Shown here: positions 1 to 8,854 of the stretch, in pieces | How the letters are laid out: each line of letters begins with the position of its first letter | Position numbering within the stretch: the first letter of the stretch is position 1 | From: CAXBGS01 sp963975425 | GTDB lineage: Bacteria > Planctomycetota > Planctomycetia > Pirellulales > Pirellulaceae | Assembly (NCBI GenBank): GCA_963975425.1 | Contig: CAXBGS010000001.1 | Span: 496,001 to 560,000, forward strand | DNA: 64,000 nucleotides | Direction of reading: 5' to 3' | Position numbers and translations under genes: made by a program | The notes under the pieces: generated by a model | Told to the model about the DNA's origin: nothing | The model's database searches: none | The model's input: only the letters and a program-made list of their open reading frames with translations

Positions 1-59
1 GCAAACTCGTGTCGGTGTCGACGTTGATCCCACAGGCTGGGCCGAAATGCCATTCTGCG

Positions 60-923
60 TTAGCGATCCGTCTGGCAACGCCCGCACCAATACAATTTCC
101 GGGCGGCGATTTCGATTGTTTCGATCATGCCACCGCAATCCGGGCAGTCCGTCTTTTGATAGATGCGAAAACGTTGCTGGTTGTCCAACTTTGCCAGTGG
201 CTCGCCGGCTTCCTTTGCTGTCACAGTGATGATGCGACCGTGCTTCAAGCCAACCTTCATCATCCGAACGATGCTTCGCCATAATTTGCGAAACGAGTCG
301 CGCGATAGGTCCTGGCCGGCCACTCGTGGGTCCAGTCCGACTTCAAAGAGAGCTTCGGCGCGAAAGATATTCCCGATGCCTGCCACGACCGACTGGTCTA
401 ACAAGATGGCCGCTATGGGCTTTGGGTTTGTCGAAACTCGATTCCAAACGTCGACTTCTTTCGCGCCTGAGAGTGGATCGGGGCCAAGTTTTGCGAGCAC
501 CGCGTCACGCTGATCAGCGTTGATCACGCGGCAGGTACTTGGCCCGCTGAGATCCAATGAGACTTGTGGACCGATCATTCGCATGCGCACTTTCCCCACG
601 GGAGTCGGCGGTGGGCTGTCATGCTGGCGGAACTTGCCGAATCGGCCCAGGTGTACATGCACGATACGATCCAGGTCGGCTGAACGATCCAGGTCGGCCG
701 AACGATTGCTGAGGCGTGAGAGATCATCACCGCGATCTTGACCGCCATCAAATGTATAGAACAGATGTTTACCGAACGCCTGAACCGACCGCAACTCGCG
801 CCCACTGACCTTCCTGGCGTCACTTCGAAACCGCCCCTGCGGGCTGGTCACTCGCAGGAACTGGCCGCGCAAGCGCTGACCGTGCTCCAGGGCGATGAAG
901 TGTGTTTTGTGACCTTCCGGCAT
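60..923 (-). CDS. nei: Fpg/Nei-family DNA glycosylase (endonuclease VIII-like)
   Basis: Base-excision-repair glycosylase/AP lyase that removes oxidised bases. The chosen start gives an N-terminus MPEGHKTH, so Pro2 (the Schiff-base nucleophile after Met removal) and Glu3 are in place; upstream in-frame codons would bury this N-terminus and are rejected. The MPEGH form resembles actinobacterial Nei more than MutM (MPELPE). A C-terminal zinc finger is visible as CPDC...CGRC near residues 262-284. About 287 aa, slightly long for the family because of a duplicated six-residue unit SADLDR around residues 80-95, encoded by an 18-bp tandem repeat. The start lies 1 bp after the stop of the upstream DinB-like gene (TGAAATG), so the two are probably translationally coupled. 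Family is certain; substrate preference is not. Confidence 0.93.
   Translation of the reverse strand: MPEGHKTHFIALEHGQRLRGQFLRVTSPQGRFRSDARKVSGRELRSVQAFGKHLFYTFDGGQDRGDDLSRLSNRSADLDRSADLDRIVHVHLGRFGKFRQHDSPPPTPVGKVRMRMIGPQVSLDLSGPSTCRVINADQRDAVLAKLGPDPLSGAKEVDVWNRVSTNPKPIAAILLDQSVVAGIGNIFRAEALFEVGLDPRVAGQDLSRDSFRKLWRSIVRMMKVGLKHGRIITVTAKEAGEPLAKLDNQQRFRIYQKTDCPDCGGMIETIEIAARKLYWCGRCQTDR
666..701. repeat. 18-bp tandem duplication inside the glycosylase gene
   Basis: Two adjacent 18-bp units, ACGATCCAGGTCGGCTGA and the same with C for T at position 15, add a second SADLDR hexapeptide to the protein. The unit is a multiple of three, so the frame is kept. Confidence 0.9.
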
Positions 924-924
924 T

Positions 925-1542
925 TCACCGATCGCAGGCAGTGGCCAGATCGCAGGCAGTCGAGCGATCTGGGGCAGTGGATGGGCAGCGGTCGACCTGG
1001 ACGCCACAACGCTTTTCGACGATCTCGAGATGGTGCTGCAAGTGGCCTGCGGTGAACCATGCCAGCGCTCGCACTGTCACCCGCTGACCATCGGCGGTGC
1101 CGGCTCGGTCCCACGCGGCGGGAACCAAGCGTCGCAGCAGCATCACGTTGGCTTGGCGGAGCGCGCCGAGTTCGGTTACCAGGTGCACAAAGCTGCCCAA
1201 TCCGAAACGGCTGGCCGCGTACAGGTTCTCGTCCCAGCCGGGCAATTCCGTCGTATCACCGGCGGCAAAACGCATGATTCGGTAGCCGAACACACGTTCG
1301 GCATCGGCACAGTGCTCGAACACCTGTCGGATCGTCCATCCGTAGGGCGAATGAATACGATCGATCTGCTCCGTACTCAAACTGCTGGCGAGTTCGCAAA
1401 GCCAATAACTTTGATTGGCAAGAACGCTAATCGCACACGAACCATCAACATGTTCGATTAATTTCTGTTGATACTCAGACGTCACCTCACCATCGGCCGG
1501 ACGTCGACTTGCAATACTTCCACGAGTGCTTTGTTTATCCAT
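925..1542 (-). CDS. DinB-like four-helix-bundle protein
   Basis: Protein of 205 aa with the DinB/YfiT pattern: a helix carrying HCADAERVFGYR near residues 75-86 and a late GHLQHHLEI histidine cluster near residues 167-175. These are the usual metal-ligand positions of the fold. DinB proteins are metal-binding helical bundles, some of them thiol-dependent transferases; no substrate can be assigned here. The C-terminal tail (STAPDR, STACDL, ATACDR) is degenerate and comes from three 18-bp tandem units. It ends 1 bp before the DNA glycosylase start, so the pair is likely one transcript. Confidence 0.8.
   Translation of the reverse strand: MDKQSTRGSIASRRPADGEVTSEYQQKLIEHVDGSCAISVLANQSYWLCELASSLSTEQIDRIHSPYGWTIRQVFEHCADAERVFGYRIMRFAAGDTTELPGWDENLYAASRFGLGSFVHLVTELGALRQANVMLLRRLVPAAWDRAGTADGQRVTVRALAWFTAGHLQHHLEIVEKRCGVQVDRCPSTAPDRSTACDLATACDR
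930..983. repeat. Three 18-bp tandem units at the 3' end of the DinB-like gene
   Basis: GATCGCAGGCAGTGGCCA is followed by two diverged copies. It spans the last codons of the DinB-like gene and keeps the six-codon register. It lies just upstream of the coupled glycosylase start at 923. Confidence 0.8.
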
Positions 1543-1825
1543 TCTAGAATTCCTGACAGAAAATTTTGATCTGGCCCGACCTGCCTCAATCTCGCAAAAA
1601 CCACTCTAAGGGGTTTCATCCACACCTTTGGGGGACGGCTCAAGATTATTCATTGACGCGAACGTATCATTCGCCCAGTCTAAGCTTCGTCCGCACAGTT
1701 CAATTCAAGACCACGTGACAAGAGCACGCGTGAGGGGAACGTGGCAATACACTTTGATAAATATCTCTCGGTCTTTTGATTTGAGTCATCGCCGTCTTTT
1801 CAATTAATATACTTGAGTCAAGCAC

Positions 1826-2413
1826 GTGGGACTGTTGATATCGGCGATTTGCGTCTTCGGAGTTGGGGTCGCTGTTGGGTTAATGACCAAACAGTATGCC
1901 GACCGCCAACGGATTGATCTTAGGGACCGACATCAAGAAGCAGAGGCGGCACTGCGGTCGGCAATCGCCCGCCGTCGTTTGGTGGCCGAAAACCTGATCG
2001 ACACGCTGTCGGATCAATTTTCCGGCCAAGCCCAACTGCAGCGAATCCGAGCGGCTGAAACGAAGGTCAAGCATTTGATCGACAACGACGGATCGATCGT
2101 CGACCTGGTTGGGTGCCAGCAAGAACTTAACGAGTCCATTGAAATCGTGCTGCCACTGCTATCCGCCGATTCACACCCCTATGGCAAACTCGTCGACGCC
2201 TGCGTCCGGGGCTGGAACGAAACGATCGAGCCGATCGACCAGACCATGCTTGCCTATAACGACACGGTGATGACTTGGAACGCCTTTCTGCAGTCGGGGC
2301 TGGGGCGATGGTTTGGACGATCCAATGATGCAGCACCCCTGAACTGTGTCGACTGGGACTCTGATTCGAGCGACGCAGGTTCCCAGTCCAAGCGTGCAAA
2401 AGCATCAACCTAG
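1826..2413 (+). CDS. LemA-like membrane protein
   Basis: Protein of 195 aa starting at GTG, with one N-terminal membrane segment (residues 2-20) followed by a charged, mostly helical domain. The LemA pattern is seen as RRRLVAENLIDTL near residue 51 and AYNDTVMTWNAFLQS near residue 145, which corresponds to the YN...N..Q.FP end of LemA. The acidic Ser-rich tail after residue 170 is not part of the family. LemA proteins are membrane-anchored with the bundle outside the cytoplasm and no firmly known reaction. The gene stands alone, convergent with the esterase. The 283 bp before it carry no recognisable gene. Confidence 0.7.
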   Translation: MGLLISAICVFGVGVAVGLMTKQYADRQRIDLRDRHQEAEAALRSAIARRRLVAENLIDTLSDQFSGQAQLQRIRAAETKVKHLIDNDGSIVDLVGCQQELNESIEIVLPLLSADSHPYGKLVDACVRGWNETIEPIDQTMLAYNDTVMTWNAFLQSGLGRWFGRSNDAAPLNCVDWDSDSSDAGSQSKRAKAST

Positions 2414-2515
2414 CGACCTTGGCGTCGCCACATGAGTTCCGCCAGCGCTACCTTCGACGCGTGAATGCTGAGTCTTGACCGCGGCAAGAGGAATCAATTC
2501 CCAAAGCAGGTGGCA

Positions 2516-3304
2516 TCAGCCGGTTTTGACAACCAGCCCCTTGATCATCATTGCCGTCTTTGCGATCGAGTCACCATCGATCGTGTGAGGCCCTTGGAAT
2601 GAATGAAACTCGGTCCGAACATCTCCGGTTTCAAGGACATCATGCAGAGCTTGGGCGCTGGAAAACGGCAGGATCGGGTCGATGGTCCCATGAGACTGAT
2701 AAACGAAAGTCTGGCCGAGTCGCGACAGATTTGCCTGCCACTGTGACTGACAGACAAGGGTCCCAGAAAATTGAATCAAGGCATCCGGGGGTGCAATATC
2801 ACCACGCAGCGCGACGTCCATGGTCAACATGGCGCCTTGGGAAAACCCGCCCAACACAAGCGGCGTCTCGTCACCGTTGATTTCTGCTTTGACGGCGCCG
2901 ATGGTCTCGCACAGTGCCTGGCGAGCTTCATCGATTCCCGGTGGAATTTGATCGTGCAGATCGTCGAAACTTGACGACTGAACCGCCGCGGCCAACTGTG
3001 CCATATTGATCGGCCACCATGCACGACCGTCCGGCATCCCCAAGTCGGCCAATGTATGCGGGGCTGCGGGAAAGACGAATCGCACCGACGCAGCGGCGTC
3101 GTCCAGCATCCGAATCCATTCCGGTCCGAGGCCGGCCAGATCATGACCGGGTGCTCCGTAACCGTGACACAGTACCACCGCTACCGTGGGCTCCGCGCCG
3201 CTGCCGCCGTCATCCTGGTTGTGGTCCTGTTGTGATTCATCTTTCAGAGAATCGAAAACAATGCAGTCCAACGAACCGTAACGGGCATGTCTGGCAGCGG
3301 CCAT
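2516..3304 (-). CDS. Carboxylesterase/phospholipase-type alpha/beta hydrolase
   Basis: Alpha/beta hydrolase of 262 aa in the phospholipase/carboxylesterase (YpfH-like) family. The oxyanion strand is VVLCHGYGA (residues 44-51), the nucleophile elbow GFSQGA puts Ser155 at the active site, and Asp209 (SHGTIDPILPF) and His240 (QGPHTI) complete the triad. A hydrophilic loop of about 20 residues (residues 20-40) precedes the first strand. No signal peptide, so probably cytoplasmic. It lies 44 bp downstream of the end of the sigma-54-type activator in the opposite reading order, so no operon is evident. Exact ester substrate unknown. Confidence 0.88.
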   Translation of the reverse strand: MAAARHARYGSLDCIVFDSLKDESQQDHNQDDGGSGAEPTVAVVLCHGYGAPGHDLAGLGPEWIRMLDDAAASVRFVFPAAPHTLADLGMPDGRAWWPINMAQLAAAVQSSSFDDLHDQIPPGIDEARQALCETIGAVKAEINGDETPLVLGGFSQGAMLTMDVALRGDIAPPDALIQFSGTLVCQSQWQANLSRLGQTFVYQSHGTIDPILPFSSAQALHDVLETGDVRTEFHSFQGPHTIDGDSIAKTAMMIKGLVVKTG

Positions 3305-3348
3305 CGAAAATCACTCGCGTGCAATCGTGATACGCAAACTTTGGGCAA

Positions 3349-5448
3349 TCATTCGCCCGATGTTTGCATACCGAGCTGACGCATCTTTCGATACAAATTG
3401 CTTCGGTGCAACCCGAGGCGTGCCGCCGCATCGGTCATATTACCGTTGCACTCGGCGATCGCTCGATCGATATGAGCCATTTGAAACTCGCGTGTCGCAT
3501 CGCTCAGCGAGACAGGAAAGTTCGATTGCAATGAACCGGCGTCGACGCGATTCTCGGTTTCGCTCGAATGATTTTGGGGCATGTGATGAGTGATTCCTGC
3601 CAAAGTAGCGCCATTTAACATAAGATCGTTGTCCATAATTTCATCCTCGTTGCATAAATAACAAACGCGTTCGATCGTGTTTCTCAGCTCTCGAACGTTG
3701 CCCCGCCACGGATGCGATAGCAACGCGTGACGGGCATTCGGGTGCAAAGTGGGGACTTGACGACCGATCTGATAACAAAAAATCCCCAGGAAATGCTCGG
3801 CTAGTAAAAGAATGTCATCGCCACGCTGCGACAAAGGCGGCAACGTTAATGAAACGACATTCAAACGAAAAAACAGGTCTTCACGAAATCGCTTTTCAGC
3901 GATCAGTTGTTCAAGGGGCTGGTTCGTTGCTGCGATCACACGCACGTCGACGGGAATCGTTTGCGAGCCACCGACCCGAACGACCACCTTGTCTTCTAGT
4001 ACGCGTAATAACTTCGCTTGTCCCCCCGGACTCATGTCGCCAACTTCGTCTAAAAACAAAGTTCCGCCGTCTGCGAGCTCGAATTTGCCCGATCGCGTTT
4101 GATTCGCATCGGTAAACGCACCTTTTTCGTGCCCGAATAGTTCGCTCTCTAGCAACGATTCGACCAGGGCGGCGCAATTGACAGCAACGAAGGGTCCGTT
4201 ACGACGACTACTTTCGTAGTGAATATGCCGCGCCAAGACTTCTTTGCCCGTTCCGTTTTTCCCCAGCACCAACACCGATAGTTCTGTCGCGGCAACCCTG
4301 TCGGCGCTTTGCTGGATCGACTTCATCGTCGGGTGGTTTCCGATCAGCTTTGTCGCCGATGCCGCGTCATCGACCAAACGATCGCGAGACTCCGTCAGCG
4401 TGCGACGCTTGCGTTGCGATTCAATCGCGACCGCGGCGTGCTTGGCCAGGTCGGCGAGCATGACGGCATCGAACGCATCAAAACCAGTGTCCGATCCAGA
4501 CGCGTCATCGTCTTGGGCGTGATGATTGATCGCTTCAAAGACGCCGATGATCTCGCCACGCTGGCCGCCCATCGGCACGGCGACGAGCGAGCGAGTTTCG
4601 AATTCCAACGTTTGATCAACCTTGCGATTGACTCGTTTTTCATCATCGGTGTTGGCATTCCATATTTTCGGCTGCGACGTTCGCAGGACTTCCCCAACGA
4701 CACCTTCGTTGTCGTCCACTTCCAACGCTTCACCTTCGATGCCGAGAGCCGGCCGCCCGACCAATTTCCGGCGACGACGGTCCCACAGGAAAATACTGGC
4801 GCGTTCGCAGCCGAGCATCTTGGTCGCCGTGTCCGCAATCGCGTGCAACAGCTCTCGATCATCATCAAGTCGCTGCCAATGAGCAGCCGCCTCTAACACT
4901 GCATTCAACTGGTCGACGCGCCGCGAAAGCCGTTGCTGTGACTCGATTCGCCGAAGCGCACCGCACATCCGTTCTGTTGCCGCGGTCACACCGGCGCGTT
5001 CGGCCGACGATTGCCGCAGCGAATCCTGACGCGACGGGGTCACCCTTATCACGATCGCCGATGAGGGAATCGCATCCAACGAGCGATCGTCGGCCCCTGG
5101 GCCGCGCTGATCACGGCTCTCGGTCGCTTCACGGGGCAGCGGCGAAACGATCCAGCCATCGGAAATCACCAACTGGCCGCGGTCGGTCGCGTCACCGATC
5201 AAACGCTCGGGTAAACTCTCAGACGAACTGGCATCCGATCCGGCCCAAACTTCGCGGAACCATTGCCCGGACCGTTGCCTCACCAGACCTCCACCCTGAC
5301 CACCCAGTTTCCGCACGAATTCGGGAACAAGCTGGGTCAAGAATGCCTTTCGAGTTACATCCTGGCTTAGCAAATCGACGATTCGATCCACGAGCGAAGG
5401 CTCGGAACCGTCCGGCCGCATCGTTTCGATGGTCTCAGACAACATCAT
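3349..5448 (-). CDS. Sigma-54-type transcriptional activator, GAF-AAA+-Fis
   Basis: About 699 aa from the chosen ATG. The ORF extends 33 codons further upstream, but that part looks non-coding, and AAGAGA precedes the chosen start. Order: N-terminal region, GAF sensor domain (about residues 190-340), AAA+ domain with Walker A GKNGTGKE near residue 395 and Walker B GGTLFLDEVGD, then a Fis-type helix-turn-helix (MTDAAARLGLHRSNLYRKM) at the end. The loop that normally reads GAFTGA and touches sigma-54 reads GAFTDA near residue 442. It may therefore use sigma-54 differently or not at all. Divergent from fabI across about 300 bp, but no clear -24/-12 element was found there, so its targets are unknown. 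Confidence 0.9.
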   Translation of the reverse strand: MMLSETIETMRPDGSEPSLVDRIVDLLSQDVTRKAFLTQLVPEFVRKLGGQGGGLVRQRSGQWFREVWAGSDASSSESLPERLIGDATDRGQLVISDGWIVSPLPREATESRDQRGPGADDRSLDAIPSSAIVIRVTPSRQDSLRQSSAERAGVTAATERMCGALRRIESQQRLSRRVDQLNAVLEAAAHWQRLDDDRELLHAIADTATKMLGCERASIFLWDRRRRKLVGRPALGIEGEALEVDDNEGVVGEVLRTSQPKIWNANTDDEKRVNRKVDQTLEFETRSLVAVPMGGQRGEIIGVFEAINHHAQDDDASGSDTGFDAFDAVMLADLAKHAAVAIESQRKRRTLTESRDRLVDDAASATKLIGNHPTMKSIQQSADRVAATELSVLVLGKNGTGKEVLARHIHYESSRRNGPFVAVNCAALVESLLESELFGHEKGAFTDANQTRSGKFELADGGTLFLDEVGDMSPGGQAKLLRVLEDKVVVRVGGSQTIPVDVRVIAATNQPLEQLIAEKRFREDLFFRLNVVSLTLPPLSQRGDDILLLAEHFLGIFCYQIGRQVPTLHPNARHALLSHPWRGNVRELRNTIERVCYLCNEDEIMDNDLMLNGATLAGITHHMPQNHSSETENRVDAGSLQSNFPVSLSDATREFQMAHIDRAIAECNGNMTDAAARLGLHRSNLYRKMRQLGMQTSGE

Positions 5449-5746
5449 TCTCTTAAAGGACAACTCTTTGCGGATCACGTGAAAAACACAACTTCGACAG
5501 CCATCCGCTACACCGATTCTCTGGCAAGCATTTAACCGCATCCACATCGAATCGGACGTTCAGTCCTTCTCGGCGGTTTTTCACCAACTGTTTACTCGCT
5601 ATCGTGCTGGCGTTGCCCAGACGTCGATCTCCCGTCAAAGTCACCGGAGAATCGGGTCGGCCACTACTTTTTTCACTACGGGCCGCAGCGAGTTTCAGAT
5701 TCATCAATTTGGACCGCGCTGGGCAATTCATCAGGAACAGTTAGAG

Positions 5747-6559
5747 ATGCAATTTCAGGGTAAAAAAGGACTGATTCTGGGTGTCGCCAACGACCACTCG
5801 ATCGCATGGGCCATTGCCAAGCAAATCATGGACGCCGGCGGGGAATGTGGATTCACGCACTTGCCGGATCGTGAGGACGACGAACGCCAACGAAATCGCC
5901 GCCGCGTGTCGCAGTTGACCGACCAATACGAGAACGCCAAGTTCCTCATACCCCTAGACGCGCAAAGTGACGACAACATCCGCAGTGTTTTTGAACACAC
6001 GGCCGAGCAATTCGGAAAGATCGACTTTTTGCTGCATTCGATCGCGTTTGCCGACCGTGACGACCTCTCACGTGACACGCTGTACACCAGTCGCGACGGA
6101 TTCAAATTGGCGATGGATATCAGCGTCTATAGCCTGATCGCCTGTACCGCTGCGGCCAAACCCATCATGAACCCCGGAGGCGCGGTGGCCACGATGACCT
6201 ACTTTGGGGGCGAAAAATGCGTCCCCGGGTATAATGTGATGGGCATCTGCAAAGCGGCCCTTGATGCAGCCGTACGCTACCTCGCGTTCGACATGGGCCC
6301 GCAAGGGGTCCGCGTCAATGCGTTGTCCGCGGGTCCGGTCCGCACACTTGCCGGGCGGGCCGCGGGCGTCGAAGAAATGCTAACGATGTACGAACACATG
6401 GCTCCGCTAGGCCGAAACGTTTCTCACGAAGAGGTCGGCAAGACCGGCGCGTTTTTGCTAAGCGAAGCCAGCAACGGAATCACCGGCGACATCTTGCACG
6501 TCGACGGCGGCTACCATGCGATGGGCAGCCCCGGTCGGTTGCTGGACAAGCTTCGGTAA
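5747..6559 (+). CDS. fabI: Enoyl-[acyl-carrier-protein] reductase (NADH)
   Basis: Reduces trans-2-enoyl-ACP in the last step of each fatty-acid elongation cycle, in the cytoplasm. 270 aa, the normal FabI length. It begins with the nucleotide-binding strand KKGLILGVANDHSIAW. Catalytic residues fall at Tyr152, Tyr162 and Lys169, with the same spacing as E. coli Tyr146/Tyr156/Lys163. The C-terminus has the LSAGPVRTLA loop and DILHVDGGY. An AGGA sequence lies 10 bp before the ATG. The thioredoxin-fold gene starts 53 bp downstream on the same strand. Confidence 0.96.
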   Translation: MQFQGKKGLILGVANDHSIAWAIAKQIMDAGGECGFTHLPDREDDERQRNRRRVSQLTDQYENAKFLIPLDAQSDDNIRSVFEHTAEQFGKIDFLLHSIAFADRDDLSRDTLYTSRDGFKLAMDISVYSLIACTAAAKPIMNPGGAVATMTYFGGEKCVPGYNVMGICKAALDAAVRYLAFDMGPQGVRVNALSAGPVRTLAGRAAGVEEMLTMYEHMAPLGRNVSHEEVGKTGAFLLSEASNGITGDILHVDGGYHAMGSPGRLLDKLR

Positions 6560-6612
6560 CGATTGTCCCATCTCGGTTTCTATTTCCATTCACCTTACCC
6601 CTTCATCTTTCC

Positions 6613-7206
6613 ATGGTTCGCACCGCAAGCACAATGTTGCCACTTGGCACCAAGGCTCCTGATTTCACGCTACCGGAATGTGGTGGCGAGTCGGTCTCAC
6701 TATCCGACTTTGCCAACAAAGATGCACTGCTGGTCATCTTTATGTGCAATCACTGCCCTTATGTGAAACATGTCGCCGACCAGCTGAAGCTGTTAACCGA
6801 CGAATACATGCAGCGAGGCGTGGGCGTGGTCGCGATCAGCAGCAACGACGCCGACAAATACCCGGACGATTCGCCCGCCGCGATGGCCAAAGAAAAGGCA
6901 GAGCGGGGATACAACTTTGATTATGTCCACGACGAAGATCAAAGCGTCGCCCAGGCCTATCACGCCGCCTGCACGCCGGATTTCTTTCTGTTCGACAAAG
7001 AGATGAAACTCGCATATCGCGGACAACTCGATTCCAGCCGCCCGAATTCCGGCGAGCCCGTCACCGGTATCGACTTGCGCGCGGCGTTGGACGAAGTACT
7101 GGCCGGTCGCACGCCGGCCGAAAACCAAACCGCCTCGCTCGGGTGCAACATCAAGTGGAAAGAAGGCAACGAGCCGGAATATTTCAATCCACAGGGTGTT
7201 AGTTGA
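6613..7206 (+). CDS. Thioredoxin-fold peroxiredoxin-like protein (CNHCP motif)
   Basis: Protein of 197 aa in the AhpC/TSA-like thioredoxin superfamily. APDFTLP at residues 15-21 opens the fold. The redox motif is CNHCPYVKH (Cys45, Cys48), a CxxC followed by Pro as in a conserved family of uncharacterised bacterial redoxins. It ends with a typical LGCNIKWK segment containing a further Cys. No signal peptide, so a cytoplasmic thiol-disulfide or peroxide-reducing role is inferred. Its stop overlaps the TTG start of the next gene (TTGA), indicating coupled translation. Confidence 0.85.
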   Translation: MVRTASTMLPLGTKAPDFTLPECGGESVSLSDFANKDALLVIFMCNHCPYVKHVADQLKLLTDEYMQRGVGVVAISSNDADKYPDDSPAAMAKEKAERGYNFDYVHDEDQSVAQAYHAACTPDFFLFDKEMKLAYRGQLDSSRPNSGEPVTGIDLRAALDEVLAGRTPAENQTASLGCNIKWKEGNEPEYFNPQGVS

Positions 7207-8135
7207 CACCTTACCTGCAAGAGTTGACGCTGCGACTGGCAATCGGTGCGACCGGCATCGATGCGGCCGTTCGCGAAAAGCACGCCGCTTGGCTTCGTGC
7301 GCAACAGCGCCCCGATGGTGGATTCGCGGGTCGCGAAGGTGAAAGCGATCCGTACTACACGGCGTTCGCCCTGCGATCACTGTGGATCCTCGGCGCGATC
7401 GATGAATCCATCGGCGCTCGCGCGGCCGGCTTTCTGAGATCGCGGCTGGACAAACGCGAATCGATCATCGACATGATTTCGCTGATCTTCGGTGCCGCGA
7501 TTTGCGAAATGGCGGTCGGACAAGTCGTATTGTCTGACGAAGACTCGGCTTGGCGTGATAACGTCGCATCGCTGCTCGGATCGCTGCGTACCGACGACGG
7601 CGGCTTCGCAAAAACACCCGAAGGCCGCGCCGGCAGCACCTATCAAACATTCCTGTCGGTCCTGTGTTACGAATTGATCGACGTCGCGGTCCCCCAACCC
7701 GATCGCATCGAAGACTTTCTGGCCTCGCAATCACAACCCGACGGCGGATACTTAGAAATTCGCGCCGCCAAACGCGCCGGCGTGAATCCGACGGCCGCCG
7801 CTATTGGCACGCTGAAAACACTCGGCAAGTTGGAACGGTCGCAGCACTGCGAAACGATCGCCTTTCTAACCGAGATGCAATCTGATGAAGGCGGCATGGC
7901 CGCCAACACAAGAATCCCTTTTGCCGATCTGCTAAGCTCCTGTACCGGCTTGATCACGTTAACGGACTTGTCCGCGACCGACCGTATCGACGTCAACGCG
8001 GTCAAGCGTTATGCCATGTCAATGCAGTCACCCGATGGCGGATTCGTCGGCTTTGCGCTCGACCAAACCGCCGACGTCGAATACACGTTTTATGGACTGT
8101 CGACGCTTTCGTTATGTGAGCAAGTTTCACAATGA
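7203..8135 (+). CDS. Prenyltransferase/squalene-cyclase-repeat protein
   Basis: Protein of 310 aa made of helical-hairpin repeats like those of the protein prenyltransferase beta subunit and terpene cyclases. The repeats carry RPDGGFAG (about residue 38), TDDGGFAK (about 130), QPDGGYLE (about 180), SDEGGMAA (about 230) and SPDGGFVG (about 277). These repeats form an alpha-alpha barrel; the cyclase DxDD motif is not seen, and no substrate is assigned. The start is TTG, overlapping the previous stop. The ATGA overlap with the ABC ATPase downstream suggests the two products work together. No signal peptide or membrane segment. Confidence 0.8.
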   Translation: MTPYLQELTLRLAIGATGIDAAVREKHAAWLRAQQRPDGGFAGREGESDPYYTAFALRSLWILGAIDESIGARAAGFLRSRLDKRESIIDMISLIFGAAICEMAVGQVVLSDEDSAWRDNVASLLGSLRTDDGGFAKTPEGRAGSTYQTFLSVLCYELIDVAVPQPDRIEDFLASQSQPDGGYLEIRAAKRAGVNPTAAAIGTLKTLGKLERSQHCETIAFLTEMQSDEGGMAANTRIPFADLLSSCTGLITLTDLSATDRIDVNAVKRYAMSMQSPDGGFVGFALDQTADVEYTFYGLSTLSLCEQVSQ

Positions 8136-8800
8136 CCAAACTGCAAATCGATCACGTTGCCAAATCATTTAGTACTGCCGGTGATCCCCTGGTCGTGCTG
8201 ACCGACGTTTGCATGAAGCTTGACGCAGGCGACTCGCTTGCAATCATCGGCCCCAGTGGCAGCGGCAAGAGTACACTGCTGCAAATCCTCGGCACGCTGG
8301 ATGAACCAGACAGCGGCGAGGTGATGATCGATGGCATCAATCCGTTTTCGTTGAACGAAACCGAATTGGCGAAATTTCGGAACGAAAAAATCGGATTCGT
8401 TTTCCAAGACCATCACCTGCTGCCGCAACTGACCGTGATGGAAAACGTTCTGGTGCCAACGCTGGCAACCGGCAAACCCAGCCGTGAACAGTTCGACAGG
8501 GCCAACGAATTGCTGCACGATGTCGGACTCGCGCAGCGCGTCGGGCACTTACCCAGTGAACTGTCCGGTGGCGAACGAGAACGAGTGGCCATCGCCAGGG
8601 CACTGCTGATGCGACCTTCACTGATTCTTGCCGATGAGCCCACCGGCAATCTGGACCGGCGAACCGCCGACGCGGTGACTGAATTGCTGCTGCGACTGCA
8701 ACAAAGCAGCGGAGCGGTTCTGATCACGGTCACCCACAGCGACTCACTGGCCAACGCGATGCAGAACAAGCAGGAATTGGTCGACGGCAAGCTGGTTTAG
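8132..8800 (+). CDS. ABC transporter ATP-binding protein, LolD/MacB type
   Basis: ATPase subunit of 222 aa. Walker A GPSGSGKST (residues 40-48), Q-loop FVFQDHHLLPQ, signature LSGGERERVAIARAL starting at residue 144, Walker B ILADEPTGNLD and the switch His in VTHS. Length and motifs match the LolD/MacB/FtsE class, which pairs with FtsX-like permeases to move lipoproteins or other envelope substrates. No permease lies in this window, so it is an orphan ATPase translationally coupled (ATGA) to the prenyltransferase-repeat gene. The partner may be encoded elsewhere. Confidence 0.93.
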   Translation: MTKLQIDHVAKSFSTAGDPLVVLTDVCMKLDAGDSLAIIGPSGSGKSTLLQILGTLDEPDSGEVMIDGINPFSLNETELAKFRNEKIGFVFQDHHLLPQLTVMENVLVPTLATGKPSREQFDRANELLHDVGLAQRVGHLPSELSGGERERVAIARALLMRPSLILADEPTGNLDRRTADAVTELLLRLQQSSGAVLITVTHSDSLANAMQNKQELVDGKLV

Positions 8801-8854
8801 ACCGCGAGCCCAATTCAGACAGCGAGCCCATTTCAGACAGCGAGCCCGTTTGGC
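8801..8854. repeat. Three 18-bp tandem units immediately after the ABC ATPase stop
   Basis: Starting at the base after the TAG stop are three 18-bp units of the type ACAGCGAGCCCATTTCAG, the last diverged at its 3' end. If the stop were read through, the reading frame would continue as TASPxQ hexapeptides. The rest of the 350-bp gap to rpsD (8855-9150) holds only the hairpin at 8999 and the rpsD ribosome-binding site. Confidence 0.9.
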
